Assembly: GCA_045590215.1 (NCBI GenBank) | Contig: JAZNQO010000022.1 | Coordinates: 1 to 24,057, forward strand | Origin: RUG563 sp045590215 | GTDB lineage: Bacteria; Bacillota; Clostridia; Christensenellales; Aristaeellaceae | DNA: 24,057 nucleotides | Direction of reading: 5' to 3' | Shown here: piece by piece, positions 1 to 7,737 of the stretch | Position numbering within the stretch: position 1 is the first letter of the stretch | Layout of the letters: each line of letters begins with the position of its first letter | Translations under genes and position numbers: made by a program | Notes under the pieces: generated by a model | The model's input: the letters and a program-made list of their open reading frames with translations, nothing else | What the model was told of the DNA's origin: nothing | Database searches by the model: none

Positions 1-212
1 TGAAGGCTCCGCCTGTTATGCAGATCGTAAAGACGGTTCTGGGTCTGATCCTTGTTTTGGCCATCAAGGAAGGCATGCGCCCGGTGTTCAATGCGCTGTG
101 CGGCGGTCACACCATCGCGCGCGCACTGCGCTACTTTACGATCGTTATGTTCGCTGCCTGCGTATGGCCGCTGACTTTCAAATGGTTCGCAAGGGACATG
201 AAGAAGGAATAA
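1..212 (+). CDS. C-terminal fragment of a PAP2-like membrane phosphatase (5' end outside window)
   Basis: The frame is open from the left edge (first whole codon at base 3) to the TAA at 210-212, so this is the tail of a longer gene and the ATG at 18 is probably internal. The visible residues form two hydrophobic segments separated by a short polar stretch, then a basic end (FKWFARDMKKE). The pattern of a Lys-Glu-Gly turn after the first helix, an ALRYF segment and a VWPLTF segment resembles the last two helices of clostridial PAP2-family phosphatases, which dephosphorylate lipid phosphates or undecaprenyl pyrophosphate at the membrane. The catalytic motifs would lie upstream and are not visible, so the family call rests on resemblance alone. 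An intrinsic terminator follows directly. Confidence 0.5.
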   Translation, partial: KAPPVMQIVKTVLGLILVLAIKEGMRPVFNALCGGHTIARALRYFTIVMFAACVWPLTFKWFARDMKKE

Positions 213-221
213 ACTGAAATG

Positions 222-256
222 AAAAGAGCTGCGGATCTAAACCGCAGCTCTTTTTT
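222..256 (+). terminator. Rho-independent terminator of the PAP2-like gene
   Basis: A perfect 13-bp stem (222-234 with 242-254) with a 7-base loop runs into TTTTTT at 251-256. It lies 10 bases after the stop codon at 210-212. Confidence 0.9.
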
Positions 257-263
257 GATGCGT

Positions 264-296
264 AAAAAAGAACCCGTGATTTTCACCACGGGTTCT
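264..296 (-). terminator. Rho-independent terminator of ppdK
   Basis: On the minus strand AGAACCCGTG (296-287) pairs with CACGGGTTCT (278-269), and the run of T complementary to A264-A269 follows. It lies 10 bases beyond the ppdK stop codon. It sits back to back with the plus-strand terminator at 222-256, so the two convergent genes have separate terminators. Confidence 0.9.
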
Positions 297-306
297 GAAA
301 TGGTTC

Positions 307-2931
307 TTAGCCCTTGATAGCAGCCTGAGCGGCAGCCAGACGAGCGATCGGAACGCGGAAGGGAGAGCAGGACACGTAGTCCAGGCCGATCTGGTGGCAG
401 AATTCTACGGAGGTGGGATCGCCGCCGTGTTCGCCGCAGATACCGATGTGCAGCTTCTTGTTGTTTTCACGGCCCAGCTTGCAAGCCATGTTCATCAGCT
501 TGCCAACGCCAGTCTGATCCAGCTTGGCGAAGGGATCGTTTTCGAAGATCTTGGCATCGTAGTACGCAGACAGGAACTTGCCAGCGTCGTCACGGGAGAA
601 GCCATAGGTCATCTGGGTAAGGTCGTTGGTGCCGAAGCAGAAGAAATCAGCGTTCTGGGCGATTTCATCAGCGGTCAGGCAGGCACGGGGGAATTCGATC
701 ATGGTGCCAACTTCGTATTCCAGCTCTGCGCCGGCAGCAGCGATTTCGGCATCAGCGGTCTTAATCACAACTTCCTTGACATACTTGAGTTCCTTCACGT
801 CGCCAACGAGGGGAATCATGATTTCGGGAACGATATTCCAGTCAGCATGAGCCTTCTTCACATTCAGAGCAGCACGGATGACGGCCTTGGTCTGCATGGC
901 GGCGATTTCGGGATAGGTGACAGCCAGACGGCAGCCACGATGACCCATCATGGGGTTGAATTCATGCAGGGAAGAGATGATGGTCTTGATCTGTTCAACG
1001 GTCTTGCCCTGAGCCTTGGCCAGCAGAGCGATGTCTTCTTCGGTGGTGGGCACGAATTCATGCAGCGGAGGATCCAGGAAGCGGATGCAAACGGGCATGC
1101 CTTCCAGAGCTTCGTACAGCTTTTCAAAGACAGACTGCTGATAGGGCAGGATCTTTTCCAGAGCAGCTTCACGTTCTTCAGCAGTGTCGGAGCAGATCAT
1201 TTCACGGAAAGCGGCGATACGATCGGCTTCAAAGAACATATGCTCAGTGCGGCACAGGCCGATGCCTTCGGCACCCAGTTCGCGAGCCTTCTTGGCGTCG
1301 GTGGGGGTGTCGGCATTGGTGCGGACCTTCAGGGTGCGGAACTTGTCAGCCCAGCCCATGATGGTGCCGAAGTTGCCGGAGATTTCAGCGTCCACGGTGG
1401 GGATAATGCCATCGTAGATGTTACCGGTGGAACCGTCGATGGAGATGTAATCGCCTTCCACATAGGTCTTGCCGGCCAGCGTGAACTTCTTGTTTTCTTC
1501 GTCCATGGCGATTTCGCCGCAGCCGGAAACGCAGCACTTACCCATGCCACGAGCCACAACGGCAGCGTGAGAGGTCATACCGCCGCGAACGGTCAGGATG
1601 CCCTGGGCGGCCTTCATGCCGGTGATATCTTCGGGAGAGGTTTCCAGACGAACCAGGATAACCTTCTTGCCAGCGTTCTTCCATTCTTCGGCGTCTTCAG
1701 CGGAGAACACAACCTGACCGCAGGCAGCGCCGGGGGAAGCACCCAGACCACGGCCAACGGGAGCAGCAGCCTTGAGAGCCTTCACATCGAACTGGGGATG
1801 CAGCAGGGTATCCAGGTTACGGGGATCGATCATGGCAACAGCTTCAGCTTCGCTCTTGTGGCCTTCGGCAACCAGATCAACAGCGATCTGCAAAGCGGCC
1901 TGAGCGGTGCGCTTGCCGTTACGGGTCTGCAGCATGTAGAGCTTGCCATGTTCAACGGTGAATTCCATATCCTGCATGTCGTGATAGTGGTTTTCCAGAA
2001 TGGAGCACACTTCCACAAACTGCTTGTAAGCTTCGGGGAACTTTTCGGCCATCTGAGCGATGGGCATGGGCGTACGCACGCCGGCAACCACGTCTTCGCC
2101 CTGAGCGTTGGTCAGGAATTCGCCCATCAGCTTCTTTTCGCCGGTGGCGGGGTCACGGGTGAAAGCAACGCCGGTGCCGCAGTCATCGCCCATGTTACCA
2201 AAGGCCATGGCCTGCACGTTAACGGCAGTACCCCAGGAGTAGGGGATGTCGTTGTCACGGCGATACACGTTGGCGCGGGGGTTGTCCCAGGAACGGAACA
2301 CGGCCTTCACGGCACCCATCAGCTGTTCCACAGGGTCAGAGGGGAAATCGGTGCCCAGCTGAGCCTTGTATTCGGCCTTGAACTGATTGGCCAGTTCCTT
2401 GAGGTCGTCAGCGGTCAGTTCAACGTCCAGCTTGACGCCCTTCTTTTCCTTCATTTCGTCGATGAGGGCTTCGAAGTACTTCTTGCCAACTTCCATAACC
2501 ACGTCGGAATACATCTGGATGAAGCGACGATAGCAGTCATAGGCCCAGCGAGCATTGCCGGACTTGGCAGCCATAACTTCCACCACTTCTTCGTTCAGAC
2601 CCAGGTTCAGGATGGTATCCATCATGCCAGGCATGGAAGCACGGGCACCGGAGCGAACAGAAACCAGCAGGGGGTTTTCCTTATCGCCGAACTTCTTGCC
2701 GGTGATTTCTTCCATCTTGGTGACGTATTCCATGATTTCAGCCTGGATTTCGTCGTTGATCTTGCGGCCGTCTTCATAGTACTGGGTGCAGGCTTCGGTG
2801 GAGATGGTGAAGCCCTGGGGAACGGGCAGGCCGATCTTGGTCATTTCGGCCAGGTTGGCGCCCTTGCCGCCCAGCAGTTCACGCATGGAGGCGTCGCCTT
2901 CTTTGAACAGGTATACATACTTCTTTGCCAT
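307..2931 (-). CDS. ppdK: pyruvate, phosphate dikinase
   Basis: It interconverts pyruvate + ATP + Pi and PEP + AMP + PPi in the cytoplasm; in anaerobic Clostridia it usually serves PPi-linked glycolysis or PEP synthesis. The 874-residue length is typical. Visible landmarks are the N-terminal ATP-grasp domain (GGKGANLAEM near residue 22; SVRSGARASMPGMMDT near 94), the swivelling phosphohistidine domain with GGMTSHAAVVARG (catalytic His455), and the C-terminal PEP/pyruvate TIM barrel with CIRFLDPPLHEF and ICGEHGGDP (catalytic Cys832). The frame stays open upstream to 3027. The start at 2931 is chosen because AAAGGAG lies 10 bases before it and the protein then begins MAKKYVYLF, as in the family. 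The gene is monocistronic, with its own promoter (3019-3047) and terminator (264-296). Confidence 0.98.
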   Translation of the reverse strand: MAKKYVYLFKEGDASMRELLGGKGANLAEMTKIGLPVPQGFTISTEACTQYYEDGRKINDEIQAEIMEYVTKMEEITGKKFGDKENPLLVSVRSGARASMPGMMDTILNLGLNEEVVEVMAAKSGNARWAYDCYRRFIQMYSDVVMEVGKKYFEALIDEMKEKKGVKLDVELTADDLKELANQFKAEYKAQLGTDFPSDPVEQLMGAVKAVFRSWDNPRANVYRRDNDIPYSWGTAVNVQAMAFGNMGDDCGTGVAFTRDPATGEKKLMGEFLTNAQGEDVVAGVRTPMPIAQMAEKFPEAYKQFVEVCSILENHYHDMQDMEFTVEHGKLYMLQTRNGKRTAQAALQIAVDLVAEGHKSEAEAVAMIDPRNLDTLLHPQFDVKALKAAAPVGRGLGASPGAACGQVVFSAEDAEEWKNAGKKVILVRLETSPEDITGMKAAQGILTVRGGMTSHAAVVARGMGKCCVSGCGEIAMDEENKKFTLAGKTYVEGDYISIDGSTGNIYDGIIPTVDAEISGNFGTIMGWADKFRTLKVRTNADTPTDAKKARELGAEGIGLCRTEHMFFEADRIAAFREMICSDTAEEREAALEKILPYQQSVFEKLYEALEGMPVCIRFLDPPLHEFVPTTEEDIALLAKAQGKTVEQIKTIISSLHEFNPMMGHRGCRLAVTYPEIAAMQTKAVIRAALNVKKAHADWNIVPEIMIPLVGDVKELKYVKEVVIKTADAEIAAAGAELEYEVGTMIEFPRACLTADEIAQNADFFCFGTNDLTQMTYGFSRDDAGKFLSAYYDAKIFENDPFAKLDQTGVGKLMNMACKLGRENNKKLHIGICGEHGGDPTSVEFCHQIGLDYVSCSPFRVPIARLAAAQAAIKG

Positions 2932-3018
2932 GGAATATTTGCTCCTTTCGGAATTGAATTGGCATTGGTTTCCTGGGAAGGCGCAAGGCAACAAAGGCCT
3001 GTCCAACCCATCCCATCG

Positions 3019-3047
3019 ATTATACAATGTTTTTCCAATCTTGACAA
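3019..3047 (-). promoter_or_regulatory. sigma-A-type promoter of ppdK
   Basis: On the minus strand TTGTCA (3047-3042), a 17-base spacer and a perfect TATAAT (3024-3019) are present. This predicts a start near 3012 and a leader of about 80 bases before the ppdK start at 2931. Confidence 0.85.
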
Positions 3048-3150
3048 GGGCAGGAGTGGTATTTTTTCACGGAAAAACGCACAAATCCGCTCGCTTTTTT
3101 TCATTTTTTCAGTCGCTGAAAAATTATGTCCCATCCTTTGCCGCTCTTTT

Positions 3151-3179
3151 GCATATCTTCCCCCATGTATACATACATT
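3151..3179 (+). promoter_or_regulatory. sigma-E-type promoter of the spoIIIA operon
   Basis: GCATATC (3151-3157), a 14-base spacer and CATACATT (3172-3179) match the mother-cell sigma-E consensus (KMATATT-N14-CATACAnT) at nearly every position. The spoIIIA operon is sigma-E dependent in Bacillus subtilis, so context agrees. The -10 element ends only five bases before the first in-frame ATG of spoIIIAA, which leaves no room for a normal leader. Confidence 0.8.
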
Positions 3180-3184
3180 GAAGC

Positions 3185-3997
3185 ATGGACTGGCATCAGA
3201 TGATTCCGCAGGACAAAACCTTCTCCCCGGCAGAACTACAATCTGCCCATGAGATCAGGCTGCGCAGCGGCTATCCCGTGCAGGTCATGGGAAGGGACGG
3301 CATGAAATCGGGAAACACGCCCTTGACGCCGGAAGATTTGCTCCTTGCCGCCCAGGCCCTCACCGGGCACCAGCTGGCACGCTATGCAAGGGAAATCACC
3401 GAAGGCTTTCTGCCCCTCCCCGGCGGCCACCGCATGGGCATCTGCGGCGAACGGGGCGAACAGGGCATCTTGCGTATTTCCTCCCTTTGCATCCGCATTG
3501 CCCATGAAATCAAAGAAGCAGCGGCGGCGGTTTTTCCCATCGTCCGGCAGCAAAGCCTTTTGATTTTAGGACCGCCCGGCAGCGGAAAAACAACCCTGCT
3601 CCGTGATATCGTTCGCCGCACCGCCATGGAAATTCCCGTTGCGCTATGCGATACGAGGGGTGAAATTGCCGCCTGCTTTCAGGGGGTGCCCCAATTGGAT
3701 ATCGGCCCCTTGTGCGATGTGATGACGGGGGGACAAAAAGGACAGGTGATGGAAATGATGCTCCGCAGCATGAACCCCAAAATGATCGCAACGGACGAGC
3801 TGGGCAGCCCCACCGATGCGCTGGCTCTTTTGGAAATGCAGCGATGCGGCGTTGGCATCATCGCCACCGCCCACGCCTCCTCATGGGAAGAAGCAAAAAA
3901 AAGGGCTGTTTTGCAGCCGCTTTTTGAAAGCCGCGTCTTTTCCCATGCAGTTCTTCTGGAATATCCGGGCAAGCCGCCCCGGCTGCTTTCCCTGTGA
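3185..3997 (+). CDS. spoIIIAA: stage III sporulation protein AA (secretion-type ATPase)
   Basis: SpoIIIAA is the cytoplasmic ATPase of the SpoIIIA-SpoIIQ channel through which the mother cell supports the engulfed forespore. The 270-residue product has Walker A GPPGSGKTTLL (about 125), the CDTRGEIAACFQG segment, and a Walker B region MIATDELG (about 199), all typical of the family; B. subtilis SpoIIIAA is about 307 residues. An in-frame TGA at 3179-3181 blocks any upstream start, leaving ATG 3185 or ATG 3200 (Met6). Neither has a Shine-Dalgarno sequence. A sigma-E promoter ends at 3179, so the message may be leaderless or nearly so. It is the first gene of the operon, and its stop codon overlaps the spoIIIAB start. 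Confidence 0.95.
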   Translation: MDWHQMIPQDKTFSPAELQSAHEIRLRSGYPVQVMGRDGMKSGNTPLTPEDLLLAAQALTGHQLARYAREITEGFLPLPGGHRMGICGERGEQGILRISSLCIRIAHEIKEAAAAVFPIVRQQSLLILGPPGSGKTTLLRDIVRRTAMEIPVALCDTRGEIAACFQGVPQLDIGPLCDVMTGGQKGQVMEMMLRSMNPKMIATDELGSPTDALALLEMQRCGVGIIATAHASSWEEAKKRAVLQPLFESRVFSHAVLLEYPGKPPRLLSL

Positions 3998-4485
3998 TGC
4001 GGCTGCTGGGGGCTCTTTGCTGCGCCTGCGCCTGCATGGTGTATGGCTTCATGCGCTACAACGCCTACAAAAACGATGCGGATGCGTTGAAAGGCTATCT
4101 TACCGCTTTTCAGAAAATGGCCGCCGATCTGCATTTTTCTTCGCCGCCCCTGCCCCTGCTGTTGCAGAAGAATGCGCCGGACAACCAGCATTATCTGTAT
4201 CGCCTGGGCGAAAAAATGGAAAATGCCGGTGCCCTGCCGCTGGACGACATCATGGAAATGGCCGGACAGCCGCCCCTGAAAAAAGAAATGCAGCTCTGCC
4301 TCCGGCAATTATTGGAGGGGCTTCATGCGCCGCAGCCTGCATGGCAGCAAAAAGCCATGGAGGAAACCATCCTCCGCTTCCGGCAGGCAGAAGAAGCTGC
4401 CCGGCAGGATTTGCAGGTGAAAGGAAAACTCTCCCTGCAATTATCCATTCTGGCCGGGTGCGCCCTGTTTATCCTCATTTGCTGA
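3997..4485 (+). CDS. spoIIIAB: stage III sporulation protein AB
   Basis: Membrane protein of the SpoIIIA complex, proposed to act like the GspF/PilC platform protein of type II secretion. It has about 162 residues (B. subtilis about 171). It has an N-terminal hydrophobic segment (LLGALCCACACMVYGF), an amphipathic helical middle with PLPLLLQ and LPLDDIMEMAG, and a C-terminal membrane segment (LSILAGCALFILIC), as in the family. The start is ATG 3997, which overlaps the spoIIIAA TGA by one base; the GTG at 3994 in the same frame would add one residue. The overlap implies translational coupling within the operon. Confidence 0.92.
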   Translation: MRLLGALCCACACMVYGFMRYNAYKNDADALKGYLTAFQKMAADLHFSSPPLPLLLQKNAPDNQHYLYRLGEKMENAGALPLDDIMEMAGQPPLKKEMQLCLRQLLEGLHAPQPAWQQKAMEETILRFRQAEEAARQDLQVKGKLSLQLSILAGCALFILIC

Positions 4486-4496
4486 AAGGATTTTTT

Positions 4497-4694
4497 ATGC
4501 AGCCGGATATCATCATCAAAATCACCGGGATCGGCCTGCTGGTCGCCTTCGTCTGCCAGATTCTCACCAAGTCCGGCCGGGAAGACATGGCCACCCTTGC
4601 CACCGTGGCCGGTATCATACTGGTATTGTTTACGGTGCTGGATCTGGTCAGCGAGCTTTTGAACAGAGTACAGGCCATTTTTCTGTTTCCATGA
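4497..4694 (+). CDS. spoIIIAC: stage III sporulation protein AC
   Basis: A 65-residue membrane protein, MQPDIIIKITGIGLLVAF at the start, with two transmembrane helices flanking the polar turn LTKSGREDMATLA. This layout and length match SpoIIIAC (about 68 residues), a small membrane component of the SpoIIIA channel. AAAGGA at 4485-4490 lies six bases before the ATG. The gene starts 11 bases after the spoIIIAB stop, and its TGA overlaps the spoIIIAD start as ATGA. Confidence 0.95.
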   Translation: MQPDIIIKITGIGLLVAFVCQILTKSGREDMATLATVAGIILVLFTVLDLVSELLNRVQAIFLFP

Positions 4695-5080
4695 ATGTGC
4701 TTTTGAAAATCTGCGGCTTTGCGCTGCTGTCTGCCCTGTGCGCCCTGCTTTTGCACGCCCAGCATCATCAGGCCGGGCGCATGGTGGCCTTGTGCGCCGG
4801 GTTCATGCTGCTCACCGGTGCCCTGACCCAGATGGAAGGCGTGATTCAGGCACTGCGTTCCTTCTGCCAATCCGCCGGGCTGGAAAACGAAACCGTCGTT
4901 CTGATCATCCGGCTGATTGCAATGGCCTATATCACCGAGTTCGCCGCCCAGGCTTGCAAAGACGCCGGGGAAGAAGGGCTTTCCAAAAAATGCGCCTTGG
5001 CCGGAAAAATCATCCTGGCTGGGCAGACGGTGCCGCTCGTTACGGAAATCGGCCAGATTGCGCTGGGGTTTTTGCCATGA
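4691..5080 (+). CDS. spoIIIAD: stage III sporulation protein AD
   Basis: A 129-residue protein (B. subtilis 133) with four hydrophobic segments and the family core ETVVLIIRLIAMAYITEFAA followed by CKDAGEEGLSKKCALAGK. SpoIIIAD is related to SpoIIIAC and forms part of the membrane base of the SpoIIIA channel. The start overlaps the spoIIIAC stop (ATGA), and its own TGA overlaps the spoIIIAE start the same way, so translation is probably coupled along the operon. Confidence 0.95.
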   Translation: MNVLLKICGFALLSALCALLLHAQHHQAGRMVALCAGFMLLTGALTQMEGVIQALRSFCQSAGLENETVVLIIRLIAMAYITEFAAQACKDAGEEGLSKKCALAGKIILAGQTVPLVTEIGQIALGFLP

Positions 5081-6219
5081 AAAAACGGATTTTTCTCTTG
5101 CTTTTGCTTTGTTTTTTGCTTTTTTCCCTTTCCGCATCCGGGGAAAATCTGCAAGCGGAAATTGAAAAACAGCTGTCTTCCCTGCCCTTGACGGACATGG
5201 AAAACGCCTATGAAACAGCTTTCCCGGAAGGAGATTTTCTTTCCCTGCTTTCTGCCCTCACCAAAGGCGTAGCCGTCCTAAACCCGGAAGAAATGCTGCA
5301 AACCCTTGCGGATGCCTTTTTGCAAACGCTGTCAACAAGCTTCCTGCATTTAGGGCAGCTGCTCTTTCCAGCCATCCTGTGCGGCGTGATGGAAAAGCTG
5401 AAAACCGCCTTTTCCTCTGCCGCCCTTGGGGAAACCCTGACAGGGGCCTGCTTTCTGATGGTGGCGGCAGTGATGGCACGGGATTTGGGCAGCCATATTC
5501 AGCTTTGCCGTGCCAATGTAGACAAAATGGCCGGGCTGATGCAAACACTCTTTCCTTTGCTATTGACACTGCTGGCCGCCGTTGGCAGCACCGCAGGAGC
5601 CGCCTTCTTTCAGCCTGCCACCGTGGCCGCCTGCGGCATCATGACCACCCTTGTGCATAAGGTGACGCTGCCGCTGGCTCTATGCGCTGCCATTTGCGGC
5701 ATGCTGCATCATCTGTCCCCCAAGATTCAGTTGAGTCGCCTTTCCTCCCTCATGAAAACGCTGACCAACTGGACCCTCGGCGTGGGCTTTACGGTTTTCC
5801 TTTCCGTCACCGCCCTGCAGGCCATGGGTGCCGCCGCTGCGGATGGCGTGAGCCTGCGCACAGCCAAATATGTGGTGGACAATTTTGTGCCGGTGGTGGG
5901 CGGCATGTTTGCAGACACCATGGACACGCTGGTTGGGGCATCCTTGCTCATCAAAAATGCGCTGGGTATCACAGGGCTGATGCTGCTCATTGCCGTTTCT
6001 GCCCAGCCTATGCTGCAAACGCTGGCCGCTGTCATGCTCTACAGGGGCTGCGCTGCGCTGCTGGAACCCATCTCTCACAGCCGCATCAGCGCAGGCATCC
6101 ATCATTTTTCCGAAATGCTGATGATGCTTTTTGTCATTCAGCTGTCTGTCAGTGCCATGTTTTTGCTGCTTGTTGCACAGATGCTGGCCGTGGGGCAATT
6201 GACGGTGATGCTGCGATGA
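5077..6219 (+). CDS. spoIIIAE: stage III sporulation protein AE
   Basis: A 380-residue polytopic membrane protein (B. subtilis about 399). It begins with a clear signal-type segment (KKR, then a Leu/Phe-rich stretch ending SASGENL), an extracytoplasmic region to about residue 85, then six to seven hydrophobic segments. Family landmarks visible are PLALCAAICGMLHHLSP, LKTLTNWTLG, VDNFVPVVGGMFADTMDT and the C-terminal RGCAALLEPISHSR. The frame is open further upstream, but ATG 5077 overlaps the spoIIIAD stop and gives the expected signal peptide. SpoIIIAE is thought to be a central membrane subunit of the feeding channel. Its TGA overlaps the spoIIIAF start. Confidence 0.95.
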   Translation: MKKRIFLLLLLCFLLFSLSASGENLQAEIEKQLSSLPLTDMENAYETAFPEGDFLSLLSALTKGVAVLNPEEMLQTLADAFLQTLSTSFLHLGQLLFPAILCGVMEKLKTAFSSAALGETLTGACFLMVAAVMARDLGSHIQLCRANVDKMAGLMQTLFPLLLTLLAAVGSTAGAAFFQPATVAACGIMTTLVHKVTLPLALCAAICGMLHHLSPKIQLSRLSSLMKTLTNWTLGVGFTVFLSVTALQAMGAAAADGVSLRTAKYVVDNFVPVVGGMFADTMDTLVGASLLIKNALGITGLMLLIAVSAQPMLQTLAAVMLYRGCAALLEPISHSRISAGIHHFSEMLMMLFVIQLSVSAMFLLLVAQMLAVGQLTVMLR

Positions 6220-6383
6220 AGGAATGGATGCAGAAAATTGCGGCTCTTTCCCTGCTACGGCTGATGATGGATTTAATTCTGCCCGATAACGATACCAAAC
6301 GCTATGCCGATTTGGGGGTGGGGCTTTTGACCATGCTGTGCATGCTGCATGCCTTGCAGCAAATCCTGCCTGCCCTGCCATGA
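6216..6383 (+). CDS. spoIIIAF: stage III sporulation protein AF, truncated to its membrane anchor
   Basis: Only 55 residues, against roughly 200 in B. subtilis. The segment DLILPDNDTKRYADLGVGLL between two hydrophobic helices is the recognisable N-terminal hairpin of SpoIIIAF, and position in the operon (AE stop overlapping its ATG, AG next) confirms identity. The C-terminal soluble ring-building domain is absent. There is no room for it, because spoIIIAG begins nine bases after the TGA with its own AAAGGA. No frameshift remnant of the lost domain is visible. The deletion is therefore clean and the short protein is probably functional as an anchor. Confidence 0.85.
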   Translation: MKEWMQKIAALSLLRLMMDLILPDNDTKRYADLGVGLLTMLCMLHALQQILPALP

Positions 6384-6392
6384 AAGGACTGC

Positions 6393-6758
6393 ATGAACAA
6401 GCGATTGGAAAAGCTGAAAACGGAAAAATTTCTGCCCCTGCTCTTGTTTCTTCTCTTGGCAGCCGGGCTTCTTTTGCTTGCCCCTTCCCCTTCTTCCACC
6501 GCCATGACTTCCGAAGAAAAGCGCATCAGCCGCACGCTTTCCCGTATTCAGGGGGCCGGGGAAACGGAAATTGCCGTCTTCTATGCCGCCGGAGATGCCG
6601 GTTTTTCCCGCACATCCCAGCGGCCCACCGGGGCGGTGATCGTCTCCCAAGGGGCCGGGGATATTGGCGTTCGGATGCGGCTCATGCAGGCGGCGGAAAC
6701 GCTGCTGGGCTTAAACAGCGGCAGCGTAGCCGTATTTGAAATGGAGGAAACGAAATGA
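6393..6758 (+). CDS. spoIIIAG: stage III sporulation protein AG, short form
   Basis: SpoIIIAG forms an oligomeric ring in the space between mother cell and forespore. This 121-residue version (B. subtilis about 229) has a basic N-terminus, one membrane helix (about 13-31) and a ring-building fold: helix EKRISRTLSRIQGAGE (about 42-57), strand TEIAVFY, strand TGAVIVSQGAG (about 79-89), helix RMRLMQAAETLLGL and a final strand SVAVFEM. The loop between the first two strands is only about 15 residues (65-79), so the long beta-rich insertion of the Bacillus protein is missing. AAAGGA precedes the ATG, and the TGA overlaps the spoIIIAH start (ATGA). Confidence 0.9.
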   Translation: MNKRLEKLKTEKFLPLLLFLLLAAGLLLLAPSPSSTAMTSEEKRISRTLSRIQGAGETEIAVFYAAGDAGFSRTSQRPTGAVIVSQGAGDIGVRMRLMQAAETLLGLNSGSVAVFEMEETK

Positions 6759-7225
6759 AAGTGCATCTGTTTAACTTTTTTCTTTTGTTGACAGTGGGCG
6801 GCTGTCTTTTCATCACCCTCTCCCAAGCCACGCCGGAATCCACCCCCATTGCCAAGCTGGAGCAGGCTTTTATCCCCGTTTCCCCCTCGCCCCATCCCAT
6901 TGATGCCTATCGTACCCAGCGGGAACACCAGCGAAAGCAGGAAGCGGACAGCCTCTCCCTCCTCTCCCAAAGCGCAGATGCCGCCCTTGGGCAAACTGCC
7001 GAAGAAGCCCTGCTTTCCCTGCAAACGCAAAGCGAAAAGGAGCTGATGGTGGAAGGCGTGCTGGCTGGGATGGGGTATGGAAAAAGCGTGTGCGTTTTGC
7101 AAAATAACACACTTTCCATTTTCACAAGCCCTGCCGTTTCAAAGGAGGATGCCGCCATCATTCTGCAAAAAGCCGCCGAAATTTGTCTTCTGCCCTTGGA
7201 AAATATGCAGCTGATGGTGCCATAA
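6755..7225 (+). CDS. spoIIIAH: stage III sporulation protein AH
   Basis: The channel subunit that meets forespore SpoIIQ across the intermembrane space, using a YscJ/FliF-like ring-building domain. The 156-residue product (B. subtilis 218) has one N-terminal membrane helix (about 4-23), a Pro/Ser linker, and the family pattern IDAYRTQREHQRKQEADSLS, a Gln/Glu helix ending KELMVEGVLAGMGYG, strand KSVCVLQNNTLSIF, then the VSKEDAAIILQKAAEI helix. The linker is shorter than in Bacillus. It is the last gene of the operon and ends in TAATAA (7223-7228). No terminator hairpin follows before the next promoter, so some read-through into the next pair is possible. Confidence 0.95.
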   Translation: MKVHLFNFFLLLTVGGCLFITLSQATPESTPIAKLEQAFIPVSPSPHPIDAYRTQREHQRKQEADSLSLLSQSADAALGQTAEEALLSLQTQSEKELMVEGVLAGMGYGKSVCVLQNNTLSIFTSPAVSKEDAAIILQKAAEICLLPLENMQLMVP

Positions 7226-7237
7226 TAAAGAATCCTC

Positions 7238-7267
7238 TTGTTTCAAGTGAAGAAAACGTGGTATACT
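7238..7267 (+). promoter_or_regulatory. probable sigma-A promoter of the RseC-like/trx pair
   Basis: TTGTTT (7238-7243), an 18-base spacer and TATACT (7262-7267) are present. A start near 7274 would leave a leader of about 30 bases to ATG 7306 but only about 14 bases to ATG 7288. Confidence 0.5.
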
Positions 7268-7305
7268 ATGATTGTCAGGAAATTTGCATGCAGGAGATGC
7301 TTGAA

Positions 7306-7737
7306 ATGATTCGTACCGGAAGAGTGGTTGAAATCAGGGAAGGACAGGTGGAAGTTTGCTTCAATCGGCCGGAGGCCTGCGAGCATTGCGGCGGCTGCAC
7401 CGGGCAAAAGCATAAAACCCTTGTCACCATCCGGGAAGAAGCACCGCTGGGCAGTCTGGTGGATGTGGAAATGCCGGCAAAGCAGGTCTTCAAAGCCTCA
7501 CTTCTGGCCTATGCCATTCCCATCGCCCTTTTATTGTTGGGGCTGGCCGTGGGCATGATGATTTTCAAAAGCGAAGGAACCGCCGCCCTCTTTGGCATCC
7601 TTTGCATGGCACTCAGCTGGGGCATCCTGCGCCTGACGGAAAAACTGTTGCAAAAAAAACACAGCTGGCAGCCGCATATCGTTGCCATTCACGAGGAAGG
7701 AGCTATGATTTATGGAACTGAAACTGACGAAAGATAA
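7306..7737 (+). CDS. RseC/SoxR-reducing-system-like membrane protein
   Basis: A 143-residue protein beginning MIRTGRVVEI. It has a small N-terminal domain holding a CxxCxxC cluster (Cys25, Cys28, Cys31, in CEHCGGC), two transmembrane helices (about 63-86 and 92-111) and a short basic tail. This is the layout of the RseC/MucC (SoxR-reducing system) family, whose members work with Rnf-type electron transfer complexes. In-frame ATGs at 7288 and 7297 are alternative starts. 7306 is preferred because AGGAG lies nine bases before it and the promoter leaves little leader for 7288, although AGGA also precedes 7288. The last 26 bases overlap trxA, which suggests coupled expression of two thiol proteins. 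Its physiological partner is not visible here. Confidence 0.75.
   Translation: MIRTGRVVEIREGQVEVCFNRPEACEHCGGCTGQKHKTLVTIREEAPLGSLVDVEMPAKQVFKASLLAYAIPIALLLLGLAVGMMIFKSEGTAALFGILCMALSWGILRLTEKLLQKKHSWQPHIVAIHEEGAMIYGTETDER

Noticed and set aside
394..3252. A 952-codon open frame on the plus strand opposite ppdK.
   Set aside because: ppdK is certain from its catalytic motifs. The opposite frame is open because of strong third-position bias in ppdK codons; it has no ribosome binding site and its translation resembles no protein.
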